Shown: positions 34,823-44,723 of the stretch, in pieces | Position numbering within the stretch: position 1 is the first letter of the stretch | How the letters are laid out: each line of letters opens with the position of its first letter | From: Macrotrachela quadricornifera | Taxonomy: Eukaryota > Rotifera > Eurotatoria > Philodinida > Philodinidae | NCBI GenBank assembly: GCA_022393335.1 | Contig: JAJEKB010020583.1 | Coordinates: forward strand, 195,750 to 259,749 | Reading direction: 5' to 3' | Length of the DNA: 64,000 nucleotides | The notes under the pieces: model-generated | Database searches by the model: none | What the model saw: the letters and a program-made list of their open reading frames with translations, nothing else | What the model was told of the DNA's origin: nothing | Made by a program: the position numbers and the translations under genes

Positions 34823-35653
34823 ATGGGAGAAAAAAAGGCTCTTGTTGCTGGTTTAGCATTGATATTGATCGACATTCTTAATCTAGCTGAACAATTTGGT
34901 ATTTATTTTATTTCTAAAGAAAGTTCTTTGGATGAAAGTTCACAACAAAAATTCTTTTTTATTCTTTTTGGTATTGGTGGCGCTACTCTATTTCGACCAA
35001 TGTTACTATGGAATAAATTAAAAATTATATTTAGTATTCTAATTGAAGTTGGAGAACTTGTTGCTTATCTCGTTCTATTACCTCGTACGACAAATCTCAT
35101 TATTGTGTCTAGTGTATTTTTTGGAATAGAAGTTGTTTTACATTTTATTTACTTTACTACAGTTGAATCAGATCATAATTCGTTAAAAGCGAAAGAATGT
35201 TTTCGTGACTATTGCTGTTTTCCATTTCGAATACTTTTATATGGTTTAATTTATTCCTCACCAATTCTTTTTCTTTTTCTTGATCCAACTTCGAAATTTC
35301 GTGATACATATTATGAATGTTTACTTGTATTGAATGTTTTCTTTGGTGTAGGTTTTATAGATACACTCTTTGAAATATTCAATACATCTGAAGATAAATC
35401 GGTAGATGAAGCTATTTATCTTATTTGGCAATATATAATACATGTTATTTATAATATTCTTGCATTGATTATTTTGATCACAACAATGGTTTTTGCGGGA
35501 CAAGCTATTCAAAAACATGCTACTGGTGAAGAAACGTTGAAACAGTATGATTTTGGTGTATATATCTACTGTCTAGTCAATTATGGTTTACTAGCCTATG
35601 GACAACTATCGAATTGTTGTGCAGGATGTGCAAAATTATTATCGAAGAGATGA
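34823..35653 (+). CDS. Uncharacterised multipass membrane protein
   Basis: Single-exon frame of 276 aa. About seven hydrophobic segments can be seen (near residues 8-30, 42-60, 68-87, 93-112, 136-153, 167-183, 207-228, with another near 247-262). No signal peptide cleavage is obvious. Cys pairs occur in FRDYCCFPF and in the tail NCCAGCAKLLSKR. The start is supported by an AG acceptor-like site 25 nt upstream (34796-34797, after TTTATTTTTTAG). I do not recognise a family. Coding reality is supported by length, clean topology and third-position AT bias like the neighbours. Confidence 0.7.
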   Translation: MGEKKALVAGLALILIDILNLAEQFGIYFISKESSLDESSQQKFFFILFGIGGATLFRPMLLWNKLKIIFSILIEVGELVAYLVLLPRTTNLIIVSSVFFGIEVVLHFIYFTTVESDHNSLKAKECFRDYCCFPFRILLYGLIYSSPILFLFLDPTSKFRDTYYECLLVLNVFFGVGFIDTLFEIFNTSEDKSVDEAIYLIWQYIIHVIYNILALIILITTMVFAGQAIQKHATGEETLKQYDFGVYIYCLVNYGLLAYGQLSNCCAGCAKLLSKR

Positions 35654-36238
35654 AATGACTTGAAATGAAATTTGCCTTTGAAAATGAAATTTATTCAGTC
35701 ATTTTTATTTTCTGATATGATTCAAATATATTCATTTAGAAATAAATTAATTTTTTTCAGAAAACTCTTTATCAACGGATAAGATAGTTCAAAGAAGAAA
35801 TATTTTGAATGAACAAATAGGTGTTTTAATTGAGTAGAAACAGTGCATATCGAATACATAGAAAAAATTTGTATTATGATAGAACTGTCGTATTCGTTTT
35901 TTCTTTAGTTGTGTACATTTTATCTTGAATATTGATGATTGTATTCTATTGATCAATATTGACACAGAACGTTAATATTTCTCATTATATCATTTGACGA
36001 AATACAACCACGATCCAGAAATTGACAATTTAAGAAAATCTGGAAATTTTCTTGAACTGCTTAATTTTCTAGAATTCCTCGAATTCCACTATATCTTTTA
36101 AGAGAAGCATGCCTTCACCCTCACCCTCACCCTCAAGATTGAAATGCTCAGCAGTTGACAACTGTACCCAGTCGTTGGGGAAATTGTTCCCGTTTATGGA
36201 CAAATCCTTCACCCCACAAAAAAATGATACATATTAAA
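35654..36238. other. Intergenic stretch with a short CCCTCA run
   Basis: 3' flank of the membrane-protein gene. At 36115-36135 lies a run of three to four CACCCT/CCCTCA units. Nothing else recognised. Confidence 0.55.
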
Positions 36239-36900
36239 GAGAAATGGAAAGAAAAAAAAATATATATGTATACACATATAATCTATCGTACGATATTTCA
36301 CATACACTTGAATTTAGAGTGAAATGGTTTTTCCTTCAAAGAGAAATGGTTCAACAAGGACAAATGGAAAGAAAAAAATATATATATACTTATATATAAA
36401 TATATGGGGCTGGTCAACCTGGTTGGAGACCCCATTAATGTTTTTTCTGTTGTAAGGATAAAACATGTTGTTGTTCGAGCTATATGAGAGAGGAACATTG
36501 ATAACCTTGAATTGGCCCGAACAGTGCCATGTTTTATCCTTACCATAGTAGAGAAAAGTTATTAGCTTACTCCATAAGCCGATAATTGTTTTCTACTACG
36601 GTAAGGATAAAATATGGTACTGTTTAGGCCAATTCAAGGTTATCGATGTCCCTCTCTCATATTGCCCGAACAACAACATGTTTTATCCTTACAACAGAAA
36701 AAATATTAATGGGGCCTCCAGCCAGGTTGACCAGCCCCATATATATATCATTTATTCTATGATATTTTGCATGTAGTTGAATTTAGAGTGAAACGGTTTT
36801 TCTTTCAAAGAGAAACGGAAAGGCAAAAGAAATATATACGTATACAGATATAATCTATTGTATGACATTTCGCATATACTTAAATTTCAAGTGAACTAAT
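36239..36900 (+). repeat. ~105-bp tandem repeat, three units, middle one interrupted
   Basis: Units start GAGAAA(T/C)GGAAAG.AAAA, followed by ATATAT.TATAC, ATAATCTAT, GATATTTCACATA.ACTTGAATTTAGAGTGAA and GGTTTTTC(C/T)TTCAAA. Unit 1 spans about 36239-36341, unit 2 is split by the foldback at 36406-36738 and resumes to about 36810, unit 3 runs to about 36900. Confidence 0.75.
36406..36738. mobile_element. Palindromic foldback element, 333 bp
   Basis: Begins GGGGCTGGTCAACCTGG and ends with the reverse complement CCAGGTTGACCAGCCCC. The two halves are complementary through ATTAAT, TGTAAGGATAAAACATG and GAGAGAGG blocks, up to a loop near 36550-36595. It is flanked by ATATATAT on both sides, which may hide a target duplication. 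No coding capacity. The TTTTATCCTTA motif links it to the larger foldback at 11394-11978. Confidence 0.88.
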
Positions 36901-37560
36901 TTTTCTTTCAATGGGAAATGATTCGTCTTCCAAAGCGAAACTGCTGTGCCATGTACCTTTCTCCGAAAAGTAACTCATATCATAAAATGAATATGATGCT
37001 AGCATTATTTTCTGACAACAGTTTCATGTTTATAATGCAGTAAATGAAATTCACGTTGTTGTTAGTTTTCAGATGCAGAATAGACAACGGCATTACTTAT
37101 TGTATCTACGATCGAATGATAAGACATGATTAACACTGCTCAATCAATTAACCTACTTAAATATACATAGCAGAAACAAAATATACCGCACCACATCCCT
37201 AATAAATAACAATCTACAAATCCACTAAAACCAAACACACAACATCCTTTACAAAAACAATTTCTCAATTTCTTTTTCAATCTCTTCTATGTCACTTTCT
37301 TCACGCACAATTCTATAAACAATTTCACTTGTGTTTAAAACATTTTCACAGAGAAACATCGCTTTCTGCTGAACAATATCCTAACCAAAGATTCTCAATT
37401 TCTGCTTAAAATATCATCGTTTCTCCTAGAATAATCCATTTCTACTTAAAATCTTTCCTTGAGATGAAAAATAAAATAAAAATTATCGATTTTGCTTGAC
37501 TTTTTGATGTTTAAGGATTTCTCCTTGAAGTGGAACAACTTCTCTTTGTAGGTGGGAAAT
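36901..37560. other. Stretch without gene
   Basis: Contains loosely repeated TTTC(T/A)..AATTTC blocks at 37260-37450, possibly a continuation of the neighbouring repeats. No gene recognised. Confidence 0.45.
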
Positions 37561-37564
37561 GATC

Positions 37565-37820
37565 CAGCCCTCGAAATGCTCCAAAACTATTCTCAGATAA
37601 TCCTTAAGATTTTCCGAAAATCAATTTTGCAGATTCCTAAAGCCTCCTTGGAAAACTGTGTTTTAATGTTCTTCAAATTCCTTGAAAGACCTTTGAATGC
37701 TGCTTCCAATTCCCCAAAAACTATCTCTAGGTATTCCTTAAAAGCCTTGAAGTATTGTCTTTCGATGCACCAAAGATCCTTTAAAACCTTATTTAGATAT
37801 TCATTAAAATTTTTTAAAAC
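37565..37820. repeat. Degenerate ~70-bp tandem repeat
   Basis: CCAAAACTAT.CTCAGAT-type blocks followed by CCTTAA.A.TTT recur near 37571, 37645, 37713 and 37782. Because the period is close to 69, both strands stay open for over 100 codons; the conceptual peptides repeat with about a 23-residue period. More likely a minisatellite than a gene. Confidence 0.5.
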
Positions 37821-38261
37821 CATTATTCGAAATGTTGGAGAAAATCTTCCGGTAAAGAATCGAAAAATTTCCAAAGTTTGCATTAGATACTGACGTTGAT
37901 ATAGCATAGAGGACAATTAAAATCAATTTGCATTCTATTGATGTTTCTTAAAACGTGATTTTGGACTCTTGTTTGGTTGACGCCAATTTTGGATCACTTC
38001 ACATGACCAAATATTTAACAGAATTCGATTCATATTGATTTTTATTTGAATGAACAATCGTTTTTTTGTTCTAATGATGGAACATTTAAATAATTTGATT
38101 TTATTTACAAATCATCAATTGAAGGTTTTAAAGAAAAATATTGTTATTGCCATTAAAATGATATTCTTTTTTGTTTATTTTCAGATTATATTGAACTTTA
38201 TTTATTGAAAAAAAAAGATAATAAAAATTGTTTGATTATATTAAAGAAAATGATTTGTTTT

Positions 38262-38855
38262 TTAAAATTCCGAAGATATGTAACAAATTACTCGAGACAG
38301 AATTCTTTGAAGATGACTGATAAAGCAATCAGGTCGTGTTTCTATATACCGCATACAAATGAATAAAGGAATTTTAACAATTATTCTTCCAGTATAATCC
38401 AAATGATATACATGAATAAACTCTGCCAAATTAAAACATCCAAAATTTAGTATGAATGTTTGTGGAATTAATGAAGCTTCAATTAACCAACGAAGAATAT
38501 TAAAATTTGTTATTTTACAATTATTGTTAAATAATGGTAATGGTAACCATATAGATAAGAATATAATACTTATATAAATTAATATGAATTTAACTTCTTT
38601 TTTTAATATAATAATTATTGATGAATATCTATCGAAATTCATTATATACGTTGAATAATATTCTATTCTATTATTTGTATTATAAAATGGTAATAAGAAA
38701 TATAATATAATCGCTAAATAAAGGTAGAGATAAGTTTCAATTAGATATGTTATTAACATATAAATAATAAGATGAATTTTCATGTTATAAAAACAAAATA
38801 TTATATTAAATTCAGTTGATGATGATGATAATGGATTTGAAAGTGAAATATTCAT
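38262..38855 (-). CDS. Small hydrophobic membrane protein, unrecognised
   Basis: From ATG at 38855 (the frame itself opens nine codons earlier at a TTG) 197 aa, stop at 38262. Hydrophobic segments near residues 28-57, 92-112 and 130-150 suggest three or four membrane passes; MNISLSN at the start carries an N-glycosylation motif. The order DRY-like FDRYSS, then an IWLPLP segment, loosely recalls the end of a class A GPCR, but an NPxxY-like motif is missing. The composition (Ile, Asn, Tyr) follows base composition, so a chance frame cannot be excluded. Confidence 0.4.
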   Translation of the reverse strand: MNISLSNPLSSSSTEFNIIFCFYNMKIHLIIYMLITYLIETYLYLYLAIILYFLLPFYNTNNRIEYYSTYIMNFDRYSSIIIILKKEVKFILIYISIIFLSIWLPLPLFNNNCKITNFNILRWLIEASLIPQTFILNFGCFNLAEFIHVYHLDYTGRIIVKIPLFICMRYIETRPDCFISHLQRILSRVICYISSEF

Positions 38856-38882
38856 TCCTTGAATAAATGATATTTGATTCAA

Positions 38883-40708
38883 GAATAAAAATATTCAATA
38901 GTCATAATGGTGTATATATGAAAGAAAAAGAGGTCATCTCATTGCCTAGAGAAAAATATTATTCTCGTCTATTTTATATCTTTTTTCTTTATTGAATAAT
39001 GGTCTGAACATAACACAATAGTCAATGAATGAGAGCAAAAAAAAGGAAAAGATCATTAATTGATATTGTTTGTTTTTATTTGTATTTAGACAGTTACAAG
39101 ATAAAAGAAAATTTGTTTTTCTTTGTTTTATATTTCAAATAATATCACAATATTTGTTTATGGTTTTTCAAAAATTTATTCTTCGATTTATAATTAATCA
39201 ATGATAGATGAACAAAAAGGTCAATTGAAAAACTTATTAGAAATTTATTCATTTCAAAGATAAAAGATAGAAATATTTTGAAAGAGATTTACAAAAACTA
39301 TACAATAGAAAATTTGTTTTTTTTTCCGAATATGAAAAAAAGGGTAACATTGTCATTATCTTCTATTTTTCATGAATATTTTTAAATGAATAAAAAATCA
39401 AACAAAGAAAGTTTTGTGAAATTTAAAAACTGTTTCATCTGATTTTTTTACATAGAATTTTCTTTTATTTACATATAGACGTATAAATAACCTCTCACTT
39501 TGTCTTTAATTATGTTTGGATTTTCTTTAAAAGAAATTTATTTTAACATATAAATTAAATAAATATTATTTTGTATTTTGAATATCAAAGAATTTATTAT
39601 TATATTGGGAAGTATTGATGTTCGTCTATATCGTAAAAGATCAACAAATTATCCAAAATCACCTTCAACGTCTGATAAGAATGTCCTTATTTCTTTATGT
39701 TTTCTATACTCATAGATACTTCACTGAAAGTTAGTGAAATTTATATGAATGTCTTTGAAGGATTCAATTGAATGAAAACTGAAGGGAAAATATTTTTAAA
39801 AATCAAAATTTTCTATATCGTTTGATTGCTAAGATCTGCTACGATATGCGTGAATATTCTCCTAGTGTAAGACATATTATTTAACTTTCAGAGCAGAGTT
39901 ATCAAATCTCCTGGTTTTTTAAAATTCTTTATCCTTTAAAACCAACCCGGCAAAGTCAGGAGCGATTCAAATATAAGAATAGTTTAAATATGGCCTCAAT
40001 ATACTAAGGATATAGTCAAATTTAAGTGAAGCTCTTCGTCTGTGATACTTAAAAAATGGGTCGAAAACGATTCATTCAGATTGAATGACATAGAAATTCG
40101 ACTTTTTTTAACATGTTATTTTTGTGATTTTGTCAGATTGTTTATGTTGAATTCCTGTGACCTAATGTATTTCCTTTCATAAAAACAATTTTTCAAAAAT
40201 GAGATTAGATATATTTAGTTATTTTTAAATGAAACTTTACGATGAATAACACAAAATAAGGCAATGATATCTTCCTCTAAGAGATCAATGTATTTGATAT
40301 TTAGAACAACCTTTATGTTTACATCGAATGCGAGTACTTATGCTTCGATCATTGCTCAATGTCCTACATCATCAGAACGAATAATTGTTGAAACTATCCG
40401 ACTCAGATAATGAATATTCTCTAGTTAATGGGTTTACTAGGCAATTTTCAAAATATCAGTAATCATGCGATTATATTAATGAGAAAAAATCATCTCAGAA
40501 ACACAAAAATTTTATGTCACTAAATCCGTATAGGTGAAAAGCGACCCAAACACAGATAAAAGGTTAACTTTTTTTCAATATGTATTTTAAAAACATTTTG
40601 AAGTACTAAGATAAAACAGTAGATATTAAAAACAACATAGAAAGCATGCATTTTTTAATATCATTAAACCTAAAAACATTGCTCTTATAAACAAAAACAA
40701 TATTTTAA
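38883..40708. other. AT-rich intergenic stretch
   Basis: No frame above 60 codons, no recognised repeat, long A and T runs. Confidence 0.55.
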
Positions 40709-40798
40709 TTATTTAGCAAATACTTTCTTCGATACAAAATGATAAGATCGTTGAATATCAAATTCATTAGAAGAAAGTGTTTCACCACGATCTTTAAA
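40709..40798 (-). CDS. Orphan terminal exon candidate
   Basis: An acceptor (TTTCTACTTTATAG, AG at 40800-40799) is followed by 29 codons with a protein-like composition (FKDRGETLSSNEFDIQ, then RSYHFVSKKVFAK) and TAA. No matching upstream exon was found in the next kilobase. It may be the tail of a decayed gene or of one with a long intron. Confidence 0.3.
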   Translation of the reverse strand, partial: FKDRGETLSSNEFDIQRSYHFVSKKVFAK

Positions 40799-41502
40799 CT
40801 ATAAAGTAGAAATTTAGTTATAAAATATAGGAAAGGATATTCTAGGAATGTCCTTTTGAGTTTCTACTTTCTTGAAAATACAATATTCAAAAAGATAAAA
40901 ATAATACATTCAATTTTCTAATTAGAAAATCACAACTGAATTCGTATGAACATTCCTAGAATTTCGCACTAACGAAGAAACCGATTCATCTATCAAATTG
41001 CTTTCGAACTCAGACTGTGTGCATAAGGTAGACGCTAACAAAGTATGATACAGAAATATACTTCACATATTTCAAAAATATTCCGAAGTAGATGAATTCT
41101 TGCTATTTCTTCCTAGAACAAAATAGGTTGTTCTATGTGTTATTTTATCATCTCTTATCTCACTTTTCTACAGCCTTAAAGCAGTAATTAAGACGGTGAG
41201 CTTTGGATAAAAAGAAATTTAAATTTTGGAAATGAATTTCCTGTATAATATGTTACAATAATCTTCCATTTGGTTAGATGGTATCTATATTGTGAAGGTA
41301 ATTTTTATTTTCTTTTGGCACTTTATTGGAATGATGAGATACATTATTTTTGTTTTTTTTTTCAATTTTAGCCAACGATTATAATGTTATTGATTACGAG
41401 TTTTATTAGTTGTTGAATGTTTTTGTAAAATATTCAAATGATATACAAAATTCAATGAAGATAAATAAAACACATATGTCTTTAATGGATTGCATTGATT
41501 AG
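40799..41502. other. Intergenic stretch
   Basis: No recognisable gene or repeat between the orphan exon and the 3' end of the Ly-6-like gene. Confidence 0.5.
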
Positions 41503-42000
41503 TTATATAATTTTCTTGATAAAGAAGAAACTAATCGTAAGAAAGATGGCAACTAAAAATGATTGTGTATGTCCTGCTGCGCCATTGCAATTATCTTTAT
41601 TCGAACAGCAATAAGTTTCGCTATAGGATGTGCTTCCAGCAGCGCAAGAACTACTACTAGTATAACCACTGCGAACTACATAATCCAACACATATGTACT
41701 ATACGTTGATGTATATTTAATTTTCTAAACAATCAAAGATTATGAGAATAATGAAACAATATGAACTTACATAACAAGATGCAAAACCTGACATTGAATA
41801 ATCACTTGATGTTGATGTATCTCCACTGTAAGGATCAGCACAAGTTGATCCACTTGCACCAGAACATATAATGCAATATATTCCGTTTATTGGCGAAATC
41901 AATACTTTATTAAATTTAGCTTATTGAAAGAGATTTTCATTTTCATAAAAAGAAAATACTTACTCAGTAGACATAAAAACAGTAAGATTAGCGAATACAT
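41503..42000 (-). CDS. Ly-6/uPAR-like GPI-anchored secreted protein
   Basis: Three exons: 42000-41964, 41904-41771, 41724-41503 (introns 59 and 46 bp), 130 aa. Exon 1 encodes a signal peptide (MYSLILLFLCLL). Mature part begins IYCIICSGASGSTC, with spaced cysteines, and ends ETYCCSNKDNCN, the C-C-x4-(D/N)-x-C-N closing motif of the three-finger Ly-6/uPAR fold. The last 20 residues are hydrophobic (FLVAIFLTISFFF) and follow a small-residue stretch, as in GPI-anchored proteins. Ser/Thr/Tyr-rich loops suggest an extracellular surface protein. Ligand unknown. Without splicing only unrelated short frames appear, so this gene is easy to miss. Confidence 0.8.
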
Positions 42001-42739
42001 AAATGAAAAATAATCACTGTTTTAATGTATATACATATATGAAAAAAAAATCCGAATCGATGGAATGACGTATTGCTATTGTTCCTGCTGAGTACTTCAA
42101 TTATGTTTTTTTTTTCTTTTGATGAAAAATTCACTGTCCTGAGAAGCACATATGATATTTTTACTACGTCAGTAAAATTATAGTTTCTTCGAACCTGTGT
42201 AGAACGAAAGAAGTAATGATTTAAGGAATTTTTCTTGTTCATATCGATAAGGAAACTGAGATCATTTCAAATAAAAAATGATATTTAAGGATACAATTCA
42301 TATTAAAAATAATCCATGGATTTTCAGTTTGATTGTTTTTATTTATAAATCATCAAATATTAATACAAAACAGTAGGTGACTTAAGTTAAATATTAAAAC
42401 GAATAATTGATCTAAGCAGGGTGTCAAACATCAATATGAATCAATATATTTATAATTATTTTCTTTTTCTTAAAGCAATAAAACGATACTATGATTAAGC
42501 TCAAAGACACGAATACATCTTAACGAAGACAGATTTATATTTAAGTTTTTAATATTCACTCCGACTTACCGAAAAAAACGGCAGTATACCACGATTTTTA
42601 TCTCGATTGTATCACATGGGTAAGGAATAAACAATTAATAAAGAAGAATTTTATTGAAAAATAATGAATTATACTTTGGTTTTGTAATTAACAAATACAA
42701 AAAAAAAATAAAATAAAATGTTCGAAATATTTATTAATA
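42001..42739. other. Intergenic stretch
   Basis: Upstream region of the Ly-6-like gene and 3' flank of the carbonic anhydrase gene. No further feature recognised. Confidence 0.5.
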
Positions 42740-43498
42740 TTAAGAATGTTTATAAATTATTCGATTATTAATTGGTTGTATTGGTCGATAAACTTTTGTC
42801 ATTATATTTTGACGAAGTTGATTTAAACTTTCTTCTTTAATTTCAATTTTATTTGTAAATATTGTCCAAATAACACCTTCTGTACATGGTGGTGTTGTTA
42901 AACTTCCTATATAACGATAAAATCGTCTATTATTAACTTGCATAAGATGACTTAAATTAAATAAACATTGTATTGTATCATTAATATGTATTAATTGACT
43001 TGCAGCATCAGCATATTTTTCCCATTCTTTATTTTCTTTCGATGATTGATTAGTAATTGTAAATAGAAATGCAAATACAGCTAATTGTTCTGTTTCATTA
43101 TTTTTAAAAACAACATGTGCTTCAGCTGGAAATCTATGTCCATCTATTTCATGTTCGGATCCATGTCGATCATCTCGTCCCCAATGTAAATGAAAATTAA
43201 CAAAATAAAATTTTCCGTTTAAACCACTACCAGTAAACCATAAATCTTTTTCACTTTGTCCATATGTATGATCAGCTAATGTTGCTGTTACTTGATGACC
43301 ATTATTAGTTAATTTAAATAATTCATTTGAATGATATTTTGAAGAAAATACAAATTGAGAATAAAAATGAGATACTGTTTCATTTGAATTTATATCAATT
43401 GGAGATTGACATAATCCACTAGCTGATGGAAAATGTTTTGACCATTCATTTGGATTATCATAACTCCAATGATCATCCGATTCTTCCGTACACGACAT
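42740..43498 (-). CDS. Alpha-carbonic anhydrase, cytosolic type
   Basis: Intact single exon, 252 aa, close to the 260 aa of vertebrate CA II. Carbonic anhydrase interconverts CO2 and bicarbonate. Seen: WSYDNPNEW start, QSPIDI near residue 30, NNGHQV with the proton-shuttle histidine (CA II His64) near 65, FHLHWG with two zinc histidines (residues about 102-104), AEAHVVF with the third near 126, and SLTTPPCTEGVIWT with the gating Thr near 197. All catalytic positions are present. No signal peptide or membrane tail, so a cytosolic enzyme is expected. The ATG directly follows an AAG that could serve as acceptor. Confidence 0.93.
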   Translation of the reverse strand: MSCTEESDDHWSYDNPNEWSKHFPSASGLCQSPIDINSNETVSHFYSQFVFSSKYHSNELFKLTNNGHQVTATLADHTYGQSEKDLWFTGSGLNGKFYFVNFHLHWGRDDRHGSEHEIDGHRFPAEAHVVFKNNETEQLAVFAFLFTITNQSSKENKEWEKYADAASQLIHINDTIQCLFNLSHLMQVNNRRFYRYIGSLTTPPCTEGVIWTIFTNKIEIKEESLNQLRQNIMTKVYRPIQPINNRIIYKHS

Positions 43499-44723
43499 CT
43501 TAATATTTAAGAAAAAAAAATTTTTTTATTTTTTGATATATTTAGCAAGGTCAAAATAATATACGACATACAAATAATAGTAAGAGAAAAACAAGTATGT
43601 TTTTCTTTTTTTTTTCTATTCCTTAATTCCTTTTCGAGTAGCTGATATTGTATTAAGAAGAGGAGAATGAATAATACGATATATAATGGAAGATTGATGG
43701 GTTTGTTCGACCATCTGAGAGAAATAAAATATTTTCTCATAATACCATGTCAAAAAAAAATTCTTAACAAAAGCAAAATGAAATATATTTTTTTTTAATT
43801 AACACTTCCTATTAATTATTCATGAAAGAACTAATTAACAAAAAAAAAGATTATAATTATTATTTCCGTTTTCTTTTATTTTTATAAAGACAAAAAAATA
43901 ATAAATAAATCTCAAACCTTTGTATAAAAGATAAGGGAGAAAAGAAAAAAAAGAGATTTGTAAAATAGCAACTTCTACGAAGGAAAAAAAAAAACTACGC
44001 GATTACCATACATGAGATAGTATAGAGTGCGGATTAGTAGGGAATAAATAACAAGAAAAGAAATATTTTTTTTTCCTTCTCATCTTACTATAGATGGCAG
44101 ATTTTAACAGATTCTATTTATATATATATCACTAATAGAAAATAACAGACAAACTCATCAAAAGCATTGACATTTCCAATCAAATAGAATATTAAAGAAA
44201 AAAAAAAAGTAAATTTTCTATAAAGAACATTAACATTTTAAAATTACTCTTTAAATATCTCATGAGATATATTATCTATGCTATGTCATTTCCGTTTAGT
44301 AATTACTTTATATTATAAAGGAAATAATTTTTTTTTAAATAAGCATACATGCATGAGGCTTAGAATTTTATTTGATAAGAACTGTGTAATAGAAAAAGAC
44401 AAGCATGAATCAACTGATTAATAAACATTACTCACAGGAAAACATCCCCAAGTGTTTTTTAAATGCGGGAAAAATTCATCGACATACTGACTTTCAAAGA
44501 ATGAATATAGCCTTGGGTTAAAAATGATATATTATTATTTAATGAAAAACTTCTATTTCAAAAAAAAGAAAAGAAGAAAGAATAAAATATATTTTACACA
44601 GTTATTGGTTTATGAAACATCATTTTCCTGTCAATGATGAATATTCCTAAAAGCAATAGAAAATCATTAGCCTTAAAAATAATATATAATTAATAATTTC
44701 GATATATTTATTTAAAAAAAAAT
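43499..44723. other. AT-rich intergenic stretch
   Basis: Poly-A/T runs, no gene. The 5' flank of the carbonic anhydrase gene is strongly T-rich on the coding strand. Confidence 0.6.
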
